Assembly: GCA_018857735.1 (NCBI GenBank)
Contig: JABMCL010002162.1
Location: 1-64,000, forward strand
Origin: Alviniconcha marisindica
Taxonomy: Eukaryota > Mollusca > Gastropoda > Provannidae
DNA: 64,000 nucleotides
Reading direction: 5' to 3'
Shown here: piece after piece, positions 43,633 through 55,964 of the stretch
Numbering within the stretch: the stretch's first letter is position 1
Layout: every line of letters starts with the position of its first letter
Notes under the pieces: generated by a model
The model's database searches: none
Told to the model about the DNA's origin: nothing
Seen by the model: only the letters and a program-made list of their open reading frames with translations
Made by a program: the position numbers and the translations under genes

Positions 43633-44838
43633 GCGACAGCGGTCTGATGCGTGTGCTTTGTGACGAGGAAAAGAGACGACGAGAGAAGTTTTCCTGCTGT
43701 TCTGAGCGTTATTCTCAAGGCGGAGCCAAGTCTGACGCGTGGCATTCCCAGACCCTGATGTCCATGCAGAAGACTGTTTGTGTCAGGGTGGTGTCATCGT
43801 GTCATTGCGTGGGAGAGATGGGGTTTTCCTCACTCTGTACTTCATTATGTCAACAGTGATGGTTTCCTGGTACCAAATTGTGTAGTTTACCTCCTTAACC
43901 CTTCAGATCTTGCCTGTGTGCTTTGTTGTTATTAGTTGTTGGTTGTTTTTGTTCGAGGATGTACCTCTGGTGGAGTTTATGTACCTTGTATTTACATGCA
44001 TGCCGGGTGAGAGTTACCGTAGGCGACTCAGGTCTTTGTTGTTGTACTTGTGTTACGTATTTTGAGTACTAATTATCTCCCTTGTGTGTTGATTCTGTTC
44101 TTGTTGAGTTTTGGTTTTGGCGATTCTTGTGTGTGTACTTTGTTGCTGTTAGTAGTTTTTTAGTTTTGTTTTTGTTTTGGGAGGGAAGGGGGGTACTTCA
44201 TACATGTACTCGGACTTGTCAGTGAGCAGAAACAGTTGTGTTGTTTTATGCAAGGCACTAATGTCGGCATAAAGTTTTTGCTCATTCAGCGGGTGCAACT
44301 CTTGAGACAGATGAGTTCTGTGGAGTGTGCAGATGGAATGCACTTCTGGGCTGGCACCCAGTTCCACCAGGTTTTTGGCGCTGGAATTTTTCTGAGTGTA
44401 GTTTTACTTTTGTTTGGTTTAGCCTTGCGCTGAGTGTGATTTTTTGGGGTGTGGGTGGGTGGGTGGGGAGACTGTTCTGATTCCTGTGTCTAGAAAGTGA
44501 GTCTATGTTACGGTGAGTTTTTATGTGTCTTGTGTTTCTACAGAGACTGCGCTCTAGCAATAGCTTTCAATCTTTGTCATGATGATAAACTCCTTTGAAA
44601 TTTGAATTTGTCAGGAGAATTGTAGTCTGCACAAAAAACAACAACAACAGTTGTTGCATTTTCAGTGCACAGCTGAGGGTGACAGAAACCTGAACTTTGG
44701 CCTTTTCTCTGAGGCTGCTTAAAGGCACTGATGGTACATGAGCAGTGTGGGCCGTTACGGTTGAGAGGGACCTGTTGAACCTCATGTGGTCAGACTGCCT
44801 GCCACGCAAGACAGCTGAAACTGAGAGTTCAAAATAAG
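43633..44838. other. No gene recognised
   Basis: Short frames only on both strands. T- and G-rich. Confidence 0.6.
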
Positions 44839-44839
44839 G

Positions 44840-45398
44840 AGAAGGTTGATGCATTCAACATTGATGCTCTTGTGGGTTAACATAAGGAGAAGGTTGACGT
44901 ATTCAACGTTGATACTACTTGTGGGTTAACAAAAGGAGAAGGATGACGCATTCAACGTTGATGCTCTTGTGGGTTAACATAAGGAGAAGGTTGATACTAC
45001 TTGTGGGTTAACATAAGGAGAAGGTTGACACTACTTGTGGGTTAAAATAAGGAGAAGGTTGACGCATTCAACGTTGATACTACTTGTGGGTTAACAAAAG
45101 GAGAAGGTTGATACTACTTGTGGGTTAACAAAAGGAGAAGGTTGATACTACTTGTGGGTTAACAAAAGGAGAAGGTTGATACTACTTGTGGGTTAACAAA
45201 AGGAGAAGGTTGATACTACTTGTGGGTTAAAATAAGGAGAAGGTTGATGCATTCAACGTTGATACTACTTGTGGGTTAACATAAGGAGAAGGTTGATGCT
45301 ACTTGTGGGTTAACATAAGGAGAAGGTTGACACTACTTTTGGGTTGAAATAAGGAGAAGGTTGACGCATTCAACCTTGATACTACATGTGGGTTACCA
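44840..45398. repeat. ~34-bp minisatellite with long and short units
   Basis: About 14 units of AAGGAGAAGGTTGATACTAC followed by TTGTGGGTTAAC. Some carry the extra segment GCATTCAACGTTG. Confidence 0.94.
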
Positions 45399-45399
45399 T

Positions 45400-45720
45400 C
45401 CTGCGTGACCTCTGGCCTTCCCTTGACTTCAGTCCAAACGGCAGATACTCCTTTGGGTGTGGTGTGGATGCTGGTGAGCTGTTTGGAATATAGCATGCTG
45501 TATTTGGAACAGACAGGTTGGACCGATGCTCCGATCTTTAAACCATGCGGCTCTGCTGACGCATGATCCGTTTGAGATCCAGTTTGGACAGTCCTCCTCA
45601 ACCACGTGGCTGAAATGGCTCATGTATCAGTGCCTTCAGGGAGTTCTTTAAAACTTTGCACAGTGATAAACTTGGTTGAGCTTTGTAATTTCATACTTTA
45701 TTTATTTTTAATTGGGGTGT

Positions 45721-45751
<31 letters not shown>

Positions 45752-47688
45752 TACATGCTGAACAATGAAATTGCCAAGTGGCAGCTTTTTTGTGAGTTGG
45801 CATGTGGTGCATTCACAGTTTGGTCAAGCTTGGAGTGTCGCCAGCTTTTTCCTTTTTGTCAAAATATTTGTGAGAGAAATTTCAAGTTTGCACGATAATA
45901 AACTTGCATTGTGCTTTCTGATTCTGTATACTTCGTTTCTTTGAATTTTTATACTTTCATACCGTGTTTTGACGACCTGTTTGATTAACTTCCAAGGCCA
46001 CAGCGGCACGAGAAAGAGTAACTTGTTCATGCTTAAGTGACAAAGAATCAAAATGCTTTTTATTGCTTTTACTGCACGGTCAGAATTCTTCTGCCCAGAA
46101 GAGTGTGAAAGGGAGAGAAATGGGGCCTTGGTGTCACTAAAGTAGGGCCTTGTTCTGATCCCACGGACAGACAAAACTGTGTGCAGCATTTGTGTCAAAG
46201 GCAGACATATTTTCTTTAAAGATGTGGCTCTGGTTTGTGGTTATAATTTGCTCACAGGTGTATCTTTCAGAAAAGTTGTGTTGCACATTTTTTGTGTGGT
46301 TTTGTTGTCTGAAAACAGAACTTTCTTCCAAGCATGGGACAGGAAAACAACATAGCTCAACCAAAAACACGCAAGTGGTTTAGCTTTTCACTTTCATCGT
46401 TTTTGACCGTTTAGCTGCTAAGTGTCGTTTGGTAGCTTGACAAGGGGATTACCCCGGGAATTTGCCGGCTTTGTCTTGTCCTAATAAATAGTGTTCGTTT
46501 GAACCTTTTATGTGTTTGATCTTGAAAACATGACCAAGATTAATGTCTTTGTTGAAGTTATTCAAGGAAGACAGTGTGCAGTATTTATTATTGTGAATGT
46601 GAGCCATCTGAGCAGCAGTCACTCCTCTTGTTTAATGGATACACAGGTGTGTGTGTTTTTGTTTTGTTTGGAAAAAAAGGTTTGGATTTAAAAAGCATTG
46701 TTCATTTGTGGCCGTTTTATGCATGTGTTGTAATTACCATTGGCGGTTTTGATATTTGAAGCGCACAGTTCTTCTCCCTCTTCAATGCAAGCAGTGTATT
46801 GTGACTGCGCCCAAGCGCTAGCACCAAGATGTCCGCTGTACTGCAGGACATGCATACATGTGCGTTAACTTTTGTCGACAGCAAATCTGCATTGTGTGCC
46901 ATGTGAGCCATATCCGACACATCGCTGGGTCATTCTGTAAAATTGTGCTCCCAAAGGGTCATCCCTTCCCTCGTCTTTGCGGCTGTTTCAGGTTAGGACG
47001 GATTGCATGTGGACTGGATGTGGACTGGATGAGATGAGATGGACCCAAGCCAGAAAGTTGGGCCACTCAGTTTTGAATGCAGCGTTGGAAGTTGCGGGTT
47101 CCAGAGTAGGTCACTGTACCATAGTGATTCAGATGAATGCATCTTGCTGTAGCCAGTTTTGATGAAATTATACATGATGGTGAATGACGGGATGAAATTA
47201 TTCACGACTGGAAATGCTGTGGGTTGTTTAATTGATGTATGCCGACTTTGGTGATAACATTTGTGTCGGTGTGCAAGGAAGCGGGAAACTAAAGCATTCT
47301 GGTTAGGTCAAAACAAAAGAAGATGACTACTGTGTTGAAAAGTGACATGGGGCGTTTCAGTTTGTAATAAACGCACACACATCTGAACCCCCCCCCCCCA
47401 CACACACACCGATCTTTAAACTGTCTCAGTATCGTATATATCTCCTTCACAAAGTAAAACAAAACAAACACAAAACCCGTAGATACGTTTTTCTTGCCAA
47501 AGGTCAGTGTGTTCAGTCAGGCATGATAGTGGTTGCTAGCCTCGTCTTTGGTGAACTGTCTACAAGCTTTAAGGACTGTTGGTCCGCTGCCCATTCTGTG
47601 TGGGATGAGACGGCTGTTAGGGTGGTACCTACTGTCACGTGCACCCCTAGGCTTTGCAGGTGAGAGCTGTACCACTCCCCTTCCCACT
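45400..47688. other. No gene recognised
   Basis: Mostly AT-rich. A (GT)n-poly-G tract lies at 45718-45752 and poly-C plus (CA)n at 47387-47409. Loose matches to the unclassified interspersed family occur around 45650-46010. No supported gene. Confidence 0.55.
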
Positions 47689-47689
47689 C

Positions 47690-48185
47690 CCGGGGCGGGG
47701 ATAGCTCAGTGGTTAGAGCGCCGGACTCGTGACTGAAAGGTCGTGGGTTCAAATCCCTGCAAGAGCGGTGGGAGAATTTTCTTCTCCAGGGTCGACTTTC
47801 TGTGCTGACTCTAATTTCGGTATCCGTTCCACCCCGTGTTACCGCAGTAGCACATAAAAGATCCCGGTTATTCTGCCAAAGGTGCAGGTGGCAGGTTACA
47901 GCTAAACACGCATACACCTTACGTATGTGGCTTTGCATGAAGTGACATGGTGCATGGTTGTATGGTGTACACAGAACGCGCCGAGATGGCTGCAGTTTCA
48001 TGTGGCACCAGCCATGCCGGCGCTGTAAGTACGCTTCGGTGGATATTCAAAAAAACGCGTTATAAAAAGCTTGTCACTCATGTAGAACCACATGCGAGCG
48101 CAGTGAGTCTGCTCAAGAGAGTGGAGAATAGCGCTGTATAAGTGATCATCAATCATCAATCAATCAATCAATCAACCAATCACTC
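47690..48185 (+). mobile_element. tRNA-headed SINE, copy 2 (plus orientation)
   Basis: The head at 47697-47765 is tRNA-like: GGGGATAGCTCAGTGGTTAG (A box), then GGTCGTGGGTTCAAATCCCT (B box). A ~370-bp body follows, then a tail GATCATCAATCATCAATCAA extended as (ATCA)n to about 48181. The same body is present in opposite orientation at 19626-20107 and 58133-58600. These boxes are an internal RNA polymerase III promoter. It is a SINE head rather than a working tRNA gene. Confidence 0.88.
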
Positions 48186-48189
48186 CCCG

Positions 48190-49445
48190 TGGTACAGCAC
48201 ATTTCTGCAGAATGACCCCTGCACCAATGAACACCGTGTGTACATGTATTGACTCACGCGTTATTTCAGCTACAGCGGATCACCCCACAGCAAATTTGTA
48301 TATATATATATGAATGTACATTCTGTATTTCTCTGTATTGTCATTTGCTGTGTGCGAACCACATTGGATCACACCTCTACAAGGAGTTCTGTATATTGTG
48401 CATGTCCGTGTATTACTATTGTTACGTGCTGTGTGGGACGGCACTCACCTAGTTACTGCACATCAAGTACAGCGTCTGTTATGAGATTTTGTTCACAATG
48501 AGTCAATAAAGTGTCCACAAAATGACACAGCGTCAAAGCATCATTGGAGTTGCGTGTGCAGGGATGCATGAGAGAACACTGGCAGCCAGTTGCGTGTGCA
48601 GGGATGCGTGAGAGAACACTGGCAGCCAGAAACCGAGTTGGGTTCCAGCACCAAAATGCCGGCAGAAATGTGTTCAGAATAAAATTTAAGTAATGTGACC
48701 ATCTCACGGAAGAGAAGTGAGGAAAGACTAGTCTGAAATTTTGGTTGGAAAAATGTTCAATAAATCCTGTCTTGTGCCTCACATGCACCCTGTATGTATC
48801 TGTGCAGTTTAACGTCCTGTCTATGGAAACAACTGTAAACACATTTTCAACTTTTTGGCATAAACCACAATGTCATTTCCCAGGCACCCATTCTTTCAGG
48901 GGAATCATAAAAGCAACAGAGGTAAATCCCCCAACACACACACACACTGAAAAATACAGGGTGCAGAGGAGAAAGCGGAAAACCAAAAGAACAGCAACCT
49001 CTTCATTTGCGTGTGAACAAAAAACACAACAAACAAGGCATTCCTTTATTACGCTTTATTATTGACAAAATATCACACGGGTTCAACTTCTTCATATTCA
49101 TAGAATATACCACCAAAATACCTCTATTTTGATATGGTATGCTACTTAATTCTCATTAGTACTGTTTAAAGAGTGAAACTGGAAGCCTATATATAATGCA
49201 CAGTACATAAGCTGCTTTGATTTTAGCACATCACACTCCAGAGAACAATAATATGAAACGTCAGTGCGCCAAACGTTAGATTTGAATGAAGAATAAGTGT
49301 GCACACTGACGGCATACGCTGTACTCTACAGAAGAGAACAGAGTTTGTGAATCTTCACTTGCTGCACTGTGTTATTACTGAGATTCATTCTTATGTATGT
49401 TCACAACTATAGTGTATTCTACAGAAGGGCTTGCTATGAAGTGAC
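48190..49445. other. No gene; small duplication
   Basis: A 42-bp two-copy duplication lies at 48545-48632 (GTTGCGTGTGCAGGGATGC ... CACTGGCAGCCAG). Nothing else is recognised. Confidence 0.6.
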
Positions 49446-49449
49446 CTGT

Positions 49450-49905
49450 GGTTGACTGGTTGTTAAAAACCGATGGTCTGTCTGGAGAAAGACCACTGCA
49501 TGACTGGTTGTTAAAAACCGATGGTCTGTCTGGAGAAAGACCACTGCATGACTGGTTGTTAAAAACCGATGGTCTGTCTGGAGAAAGACCACTGCATGAC
49601 TGGTTGTTAAAAGCCGATGGTCTGTCAGGAGAAAGACCACTGCATGACTGGTTGTTAAAAGCCAATGGTCTGTCTGGAGAAAGACCACTGCATGTCTGGT
49701 TGTTAAAAACCGATGGTCTGTCTGGAGAAAGACCACTGCATGTCTGGTTGTTAAAAACCAATGGTCTGTCTGTCTCTGGAGAAAGACCACTGCCTGACTG
49801 GTTGTTAAAAACCGACTGTCTGGAAAAAGACCACTGCATGACTGGTTGCTAAAAACCAATGGTCTGTCTGTCTCTGGAGAAAGACCACTGCATGTCTGTT
49901 TATGA
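49450..49905. repeat. 48-bp minisatellite, open on both strands
   Basis: Nine units of GACTGGTTGTTAAAAACCGA, TGGTCTGTCTGGAGAAAGAC and CACTGCAT. The 48-bp period preserves frames: DWLLKTDGLSGERPLH forward and NNQSCSGLSPDRPSVF reverse. No independent coding evidence. Confidence 0.95.
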
Positions 49906-51340
49906 GCCATGTTGTATTCTGGACAACGAAGTTTGTAGATGCTCAAAAAACCATGTTGTATTCTAGAGAAATGAACACAGTTGATCACGCATATTCACAA
50001 ACCATGTTGCAATCTGGAGAAGGAAACATAGCTCATGTATATTTACAAATCGTGTTGCATTAGAGAAAAAGGGAACACACAGTTCATGTACATTCACAAA
50101 TCCAGCTGTAGAGAGAAGGAGACATAGTTGACGTATTTTTACAAGCCATTTTGTGTTCTAGCTAAACAGATGCAGCGAATGTTCACTAGCCATAGCTCAT
50201 AATCCTCTGGTGCTAAAAAACCCAGTTCATCATCAACAAGTGCAGACAGCAACACTTTAACACTTTCCCTTCTCATCTCTTTTCTGAAAAGTTTGAAAAC
50301 GCAACAAAGTTTAAAAGAACATCTGACAAACTGAGCGTACATGTACCAGAGTGGTGTTAGTCTGCTTGCATACACGCACACAGAAAACAGGACAAAAGGG
50401 GTACAAATATCTGCCTCAGTTTTGATCTGCTTTCAGCAGGATCCAGTTCAGCTTCTCATTCTGTCAGCGGAGGAGTTAAGTAAGTAAACTGGTGTTTTAC
50501 GCCCAGCCAACATCAACAAAAGAAGAAAATGCACACCACAATAAACAGAACCCAGAAAGAAATGCAATAAAAAACCATCCACCCACCAAAAACACAAAAC
50601 ATACAAAATACCTGCTGCTTTTAAATCTACTGCATACCTGCTTCTTTTAAATCCATACCTGCTGCTTTTAAATCTACTGCATACCTGCTGCTTTTAAATC
50701 TACTGCATACCTGCTGATTTTAAATCTACAGTATCCAAGGTTCTGCGGGGTTTTTTTTCTTTCTTGTTTAAAAAAAAAATCAACTGAAGTGGGGAACACA
50801 GGTCAGAATTTTTCATCAGGGTATCCTGGAACAAGGCAAAGGGTTCATTTGTTGCAAAACTCTGGCATAATATGATCAAGGCATAGATCTAGGTTTTGGT
50901 GACCTGCAGTCTATCATGTTCCAAGGGCTGGAAGGTCAAGGTTCATGAGCGCAGAAATCTTGGCAACCTACCAAACCCACTGACTGACAGGACCAACCAT
51001 TTCATTGGGTCATTTTCTTCACCACTAAATCTGCTCCGTCGCGGTGACAGAAGGCTTTCTGACTGATCACCAAATCCCAACTTTTGTCCGCCAGAGACGA
51101 AACTGATCAATGGACAGAATCACTGGGGCAATGCAGCCTTTCTCCATCTCTGGTCCAGATGGCAAGACATCTGCTTTTGTGAGTAAGAGACAGCCTGGGT
51201 TCGTTGAAGAACGGTTGTCCGCCATCGCCTTCGTCCTTAAGGTGGCAAAATGCTTGTTGATTACACTGCCACTTTGAGGGGTTTGACACAAGAAGAAAAA
51301 TTAATAAAATAAATGACTGCGAGCGCTGAGTAATCTAAAA
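49906..51340. other. No gene; small repeats and a LINE-tail piece
   Basis: 50475-50512 matches the LINE tail in reverse (GTAAGTAAACTGGTGTTTTA then CGCCCAGCCAAC). A ~26-bp array (CATACCTGCTGCTTTTAAAT) lies at 50625-50730. The rest is unassigned. Confidence 0.6.
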
Positions 51341-51344
51341 CCCT

Positions 51345-51832
51345 ACTGGTGTTTTCAAGTCTCTGACTAGTTCTCCCCGGCTTGCGTGGCGCTTTTGAGG
51401 GACAGGCCCTCGCCGGTACAGCCCCTAGTCATCACTGACCCTACTTACCAGCAGGCATGTAGGGGTGGGGTGGGGGTGGGGGTTCAAGTCTCTGACTAGT
51501 TCTCCCTGGCTTGCACAGCCCTTAGCCATCACTGATCGTACTGAACTTACATGGGGGTGGGGTGGGGGGTTGTGTTCAAGTCTCTGACTAGTTCTCCCCG
51601 GCTTGTGTGGTACTTCTGAGGGACAGGCCCTCGCCGGTACAGCCCCTAGTCATCACTGACCCTACTTACCAGCAGGCATGTGGGGAGGGGGTGGGGGGGG
51701 GGGATGGGTGGGGGGGAGGGGGATGGGGGGTTTCAAGTCTCTAACTAGTTCTTCCCGGCTTGCGTGGCGCTTCTGAGGTGAAGGCCCTCGCCGGTACAGC
51801 CCCTAGTCATCACTGACCCTACTTAAGGTCCA
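51345..51832. repeat. ~125-130-bp repeat, four copies, with G-rich tracts
   Basis: Units contain TTCAAGTCTCTGACTAGTTC, GAGGGACAGGCCCTCGCCGG and CCCTAGTCATCACTGACC, separated by GGGGTGGGG-type runs. Copy 2 is internally deleted. The G-rich linkers could form quadruplexes. Confidence 0.93.
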
Positions 51833-51837
51833 GAGTA

Positions 51838-52168
51838 CTGCTAACAGGGGAGCTAACTGCTAACATGCCAAGAGTACTGCTAACAGGGGAACTAACTGCT
51901 AACAGGGGAGTTAACTGCTAACAGGCCATGAGTACTGCTAACAGGGGAACTAACTGCTAACAGGGGAGCTAACTGCTAAAAGGCCAAGAGTACTGCTAAC
52001 AGGGGAACTAACTGCTAACAGGCCAAGAGTACTGCTAACAGGGGAATTAACCACTAACATGGGAACTAACTGCTAATAGGGGAATTAACTGCTAACAGAG
52101 GAGCTAACTGCCAACAGGGGAGCTAACTGCTAACAGGGGAGCTAACTGCTAACAGGGAAGCTAACTGG
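51838..52168. repeat. Short-unit array (CTAACAGGGGAGCTAACTG)
   Basis: About 18 short units of CTAACAGGGGAACTAACTG with an occasional GCCAAGAGTACTG insert. Confidence 0.94.
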
Positions 52169-52424
52169 CCAGGAGTGTTCTCTGGCACCCCATTCCAGTC
52201 CCTGATGGCATTAGCAGAAACGCAGATCAGCTGTGCAGGATTTTAGGCGAGACTTAACAGGAGCAGACACCAAACACCGCTTCGTTTCTAGTTTGTTGCT
52301 CCCCAAAGTCCAGCACAGCAGTCTTCAGCAGTAAGACAAAAACAAAAAACAAAAAAATCCCCCCATTTTCCCACGCCCTGCAAAAACAACAACACACACA
52401 CACACAAAAAAAAGCTGACCAGTA

Positions 52425-52590
52425 ATCCAAACTGACCAGGTGAGCTAATGAAAACCCTCCCCATCAAACTGACCAGGTGAGCTAATGAAAACCCTCCCCA
52501 TCAAACTGACCAGGTGAGCTAATGAAAACCCTCCCAATCAAACTGACCAGGTGAGCTAATGAAAACCCTCCCCATCAAACTGACCAGACT
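52425..52590. repeat. ~37-bp minisatellite
   Basis: Four to five units of AAACTGACCAGGTGAGCTAA and TGAAAACCCTCCCCATC. Confidence 0.94.
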
Positions 52591-52889
52591 GACTCCGTGA
52601 AAGGTGTGAGGACCAATCCTCAACAGCAAAAGGTGACGGGTTCAATCACTTGCTTCATCCACCCCAACTTGAACACCATAGTGGTGGTCGAGGCAGATAG
52701 ACCACAGACAGGTGTGGCTGGGCGCACGGATGTCGGGGAAAGTGCCTCTGAGGTGGGCAAAAACGACAGGACAGCAAAAAACAAACCAAAAATAAGGCAT
52801 ACTGAAAACAATACCTGAATACTTACGTTTGTAACCAAACATATACATGTGCAATGTACTCTCATACAAATAACAGTTTCAGACTGACC

Positions 52890-53535
52890 CTGTCAAGAGT
52901 GAAACCTCCATTCCTATGGCTGTACCAACCCAGTGACCCCCCTCCCCCCCTTATGGCTGTGCCATTCGACGGTGAAACCCCCATTCTTATGGCCATGTCT
53001 GTCGAGTAAAAAATCCATTCTTATGGCCATGACTGCCAAGAGTAAAAAACCATTCTTATGGCCATGGCCATGCCTGTCAAAACCTCCAATCTTACGGCCA
53101 TGACTGCCAAGAGTAAAACTCCCAATTCCTACAGCCATGGACAGTAAAGGGGTCAGGGGTTTAAAAAACACACAATCTTATGGCCATGACTGCCTAGAGT
53201 AAAACCCCATTCTTATGGCCATGATTGACAAGAGTGAAACTCCCATTCCTACAGCCATGGCCATGCCTGTCAAGAGTTAAAAAAACAAACTCATGGCCAT
53301 GACTGCCAAGAGTAAAAAACCCATTCCTTCAGCCAAGAGTAAAAACAACAACAAAAAACAACTCATTCTTATGGCCATGACTGCCAAGAGTAAAACTCCC
53401 ATTCCTTCAGCCAAGAGTAAAAAAACAACCTCACTCTTATGGCCATGACTGCTGAGAGTAAAACTCCCATTCCTTCAGCCAAGAGTTAAAAAACAACTCT
53501 TACGGCCATGACTGCCAAGAGAAAAACACACATTA
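52890..53535. repeat. ~32-bp degenerate minisatellite
   Basis: About 16 units of CATTCTTATGGCCATGACTG followed by CCAAGAGTAAAAC, with variable A-runs. Confidence 0.92.
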
Positions 53536-53717
53536 TTATGGATGTGAGGGGAAGCACCCGAGAAAGGGTTTCCACAACTATGAGAGGAGTTCTAAACTGC
53601 AAATTATGACCGTCCCACCATCCTGGGGTGGCCCTGTGTGGTTGACAGGACATTCAGATCCAAGTTACTCATTAACTACCACACTGTTGTGAGGGCAAGT
53701 TTCTGACTGATGGTGTG

Positions 53718-53767
53718 TGTGCGTGTGTGTGTGTGTGTGTGCACGCATGCGTGTGTGTGTGTGTGTG
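53718..53767. repeat. (GT)n microsatellite
   Basis: GT run broken by GCACGCATGC. Confidence 0.95.
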
Positions 53768-53811
53768 AAATTGAAAACTTCAACTGAAGGATAGTAGCAT
53801 GTGAGTGTGAG

Positions 53812-53935
53812 CAAGTAAGTAAATTTGTATTTTACGCCCAGTCAACCAGTGCGGTTATATCAGGGCGATACACATTTTGTCATCATATAATACTTTTAAA
53901 AAGTGCATACATGCTAAAACTGGTAGATAAATGTA
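53812..53935 (-). mobile_element. LINE 3' tail fragment (minus orientation)
   Basis: The reverse complement matches the 3' UTR of the LINE fragment at about 1912-2030: TACACTTTTAAAAAGTA-type, TGATGACAAAATGTGTA, CTGATATAACC(A/G)CACTGG and GACTGGGCGTAAAATAC. It is about 115 bp and lacks coding sequence. Confidence 0.7.
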
Positions 53936-53989
53936 CAATGTGAGCAAGTGTAAATTAGGGTTTGTGGGGGTGAAGATGAGTGTATGACA

Positions 53990-53990
53990 G

Positions 53991-54036
<46 letters not shown>

Positions 54037-54103
54037 AGAGAAGAGAGAGAGACAGGGAGAGGAAAAAGAGAGAGGAGGAAGAGAGAGAGAAAAGAGAGAA
54101 AAG

Positions 54104-54145
<42 letters not shown>

Positions 54146-54625
54146 GAGAGAGAGAGACGAGAGAGGGGAAGAGAGAGAGAGAGAGTAGAGGAAAGAGTGA
54201 GTAGAGAGAGAGAGAGAGGAGAGAGGAAAGAGAGTGATGAGAGAGAGAGTGAGAGGTAAAGAGAGTGAGGATGAGAGAGAGAGTGGAGGAAAGAAGTGGT
54301 GGAGGGGGGGGAGGGAGAGGGGGAGAGAGAGAAGTGGAGAAGAGAGAGAGTGGAGAGAGAGAGGGAGAGAGGGAGGGAGAGAGGAGTGAGAGAGAGAGGG
54401 GGGGAGAGAGAGGGGAGAGAGAGAGAGGTGGGGAGAGGAGAAGAGGAGGAGAGGGGGGTGGGAGAAGGAGGAGAGGGAGGAGGGTGGGGAGGAAGAGAGA
54501 GAGGTGGGAGAAGAGAGAGAGGGTGGGGAGAAGAGCAGAGGTAGGCAGGGGATGACAAGAGAAGGGGTGGGAGAAAGAGAGAGAGGTGGGGAGAAAGAGA
54601 AAGGGGAAGAAGGAGAGGGTGGTGC
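53990..54625. repeat. ~630-bp polypurine (GA)n-rich tract
   Basis: Almost pure A and G on the plus strand, moving from (GA)n on the left to GGGAGAG-type on the right. The minus strand is open as Ser/Leu/Pro strings. Mirror-symmetric purine tracts of this length favour triplex (H-DNA) structures. Confidence 0.95.
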
Positions 54626-54689
54626 AGAGAAGAAGACAAAGGGTAGACAGGTGGATGGAGCAGATGAAGGCCTCAAAAGGAAGAGCAGT

Positions 54690-55205
54690 GTGGTGCAGGA
54701 AGATGGAGACAAAAGGAAGAAGCTGGTGGTGGTGCAGGAAGATGGAGACAAATGCAAGCAGGTTGTATGCAAAGGTTGAGACAAAAGGAAGCAGGTGGTG
54801 GTGCAGGAAGGATGGAGACAAAGAAGAAGGGGTGGTGGTGCAAGGAAGAATGGAGAGAAAAGAAGAAGCAGGTGGTGGTGCAGGAAGGATGGAGACAAAG
54901 GAAGAAGCAGGTGGTGGTGCAGGAAGAATGGAGACAAAAGAAGAAGCAGGTGGTGGTGCAGGAAGGATGGAGACAAAAGAAGAAGCAGGTGGTGGTGCAG
55001 GAAGAATGGAGACAAAAGAAGAAGCAGGTGGTGGTGCAGGAAGAATGGAGACAAAAGAAGAAGCAGGTGGTGGTGCAGGAAGAATGGAGACAAAAGGAAG
55101 AAGCAGGTGGTGGTGCAGGAAGGATGGAGACAAAAGGAAGAAGCGGGTGGTGGTGCAGGAAGGATGGAGACAAAAGGAAGCAGGTGGTGCAGGAAGGATG
55201 GAGAT
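54690..55205. repeat. 39-bp purine-rich minisatellite
   Basis: About 12 units of GCAGGTGGTGGTGCAGGAAG and GATGGAGACAAAAGAAGAA. The 39-bp period (13 codons) keeps several frames open on both strands, giving coding-like readings (for example AGGGAGRMETKEE forward). Confidence 0.95.
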
Positions 55206-55424
55206 CTGTTCAACACCACTGCATGTATGTCGGCTTGTGAGTCACAGGTGAAGTGAAACAGACAAGGTGTGTTGTCACAATCACAGACACACATGCACGC
55301 ACACACAGAAACTTACACACCTTAAGCAAGTAGAATGGAAGATTTGCATAAAGCACAGAGCGTGGTACAACAGATGTACTACCCAGGCCATACCATACTA
55401 GCAGTCAAGGAATAACTGATCAGC
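55206..55424. other. No gene recognised
   Basis: Short unique spacer between two arrays. Confidence 0.6.
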
Positions 55425-55427
55425 TCA

Positions 55428-55618
55428 TGAAAAGCTCATCTGACAAAATGCGCATGATGATTTCTGAATTATCAGACATGAACATCTCATCTGACAAAGC
55501 GCATGGTGATTTCTGAATTATCAGACATGAACATCTCATCTGACAAAATGCGCATGATGATTTCTGAATTATCAGACATGAACATCTCATCTGACAATGC
55601 ACATGAATTATCAGACAT
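55428..55618. repeat. ~60-bp repeat, three to four copies
   Basis: Units contain CTCATCTGACAAAATGCGCA, TGATGATTTCTGAATTATCA and GACATGAACAT. The last copy is shortened. Confidence 0.93.
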
Positions 55619-55964
55619 GGAACTGACAGTGTTCATGTTTTCCTCCACTTCTGTCGTTTCTTTCTAAGAAAGTTGAAATATTCAACATTATCTAAAGTTC
55701 ACTACCCCCCTCCCCCACCCCAAAAAAAACCACGCACACACACACACACACACACACAAAACACCGTCTTAACACTTGGTGAAATATCAAAAGTACAAAT
55801 TTAAGGCCAATACCCAAAACTGTTACATCATGAACAATAACATACTCTGCCTGTATTAAAATGCTTTTAATGATAACAACTGTTTTCATGGCATATGCCT
55901 CTGTGTGTGAGAAAGGGTTGCACCTCCCATACAGTTTGATGTCAAACTACAATCAAGTGTGCAC

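Noticed and set aside
47697..47765. Functional tRNA gene
   Set aside because: A and B boxes are clear, but the sequence continues into a ~490-bp body repeated at two other loci, so it is a SINE head.
49375..49988. Overlapping frames on both strands (134-184 codons)
   Set aside because: Due to the 48-bp period being a multiple of three.
53855..55306. Minus-strand frame of 483 codons (Ser/Leu/Pro/His)
   Set aside because: Covers the polypurine tract and the 39-bp array; no domain and no codon bias beyond the repeat.
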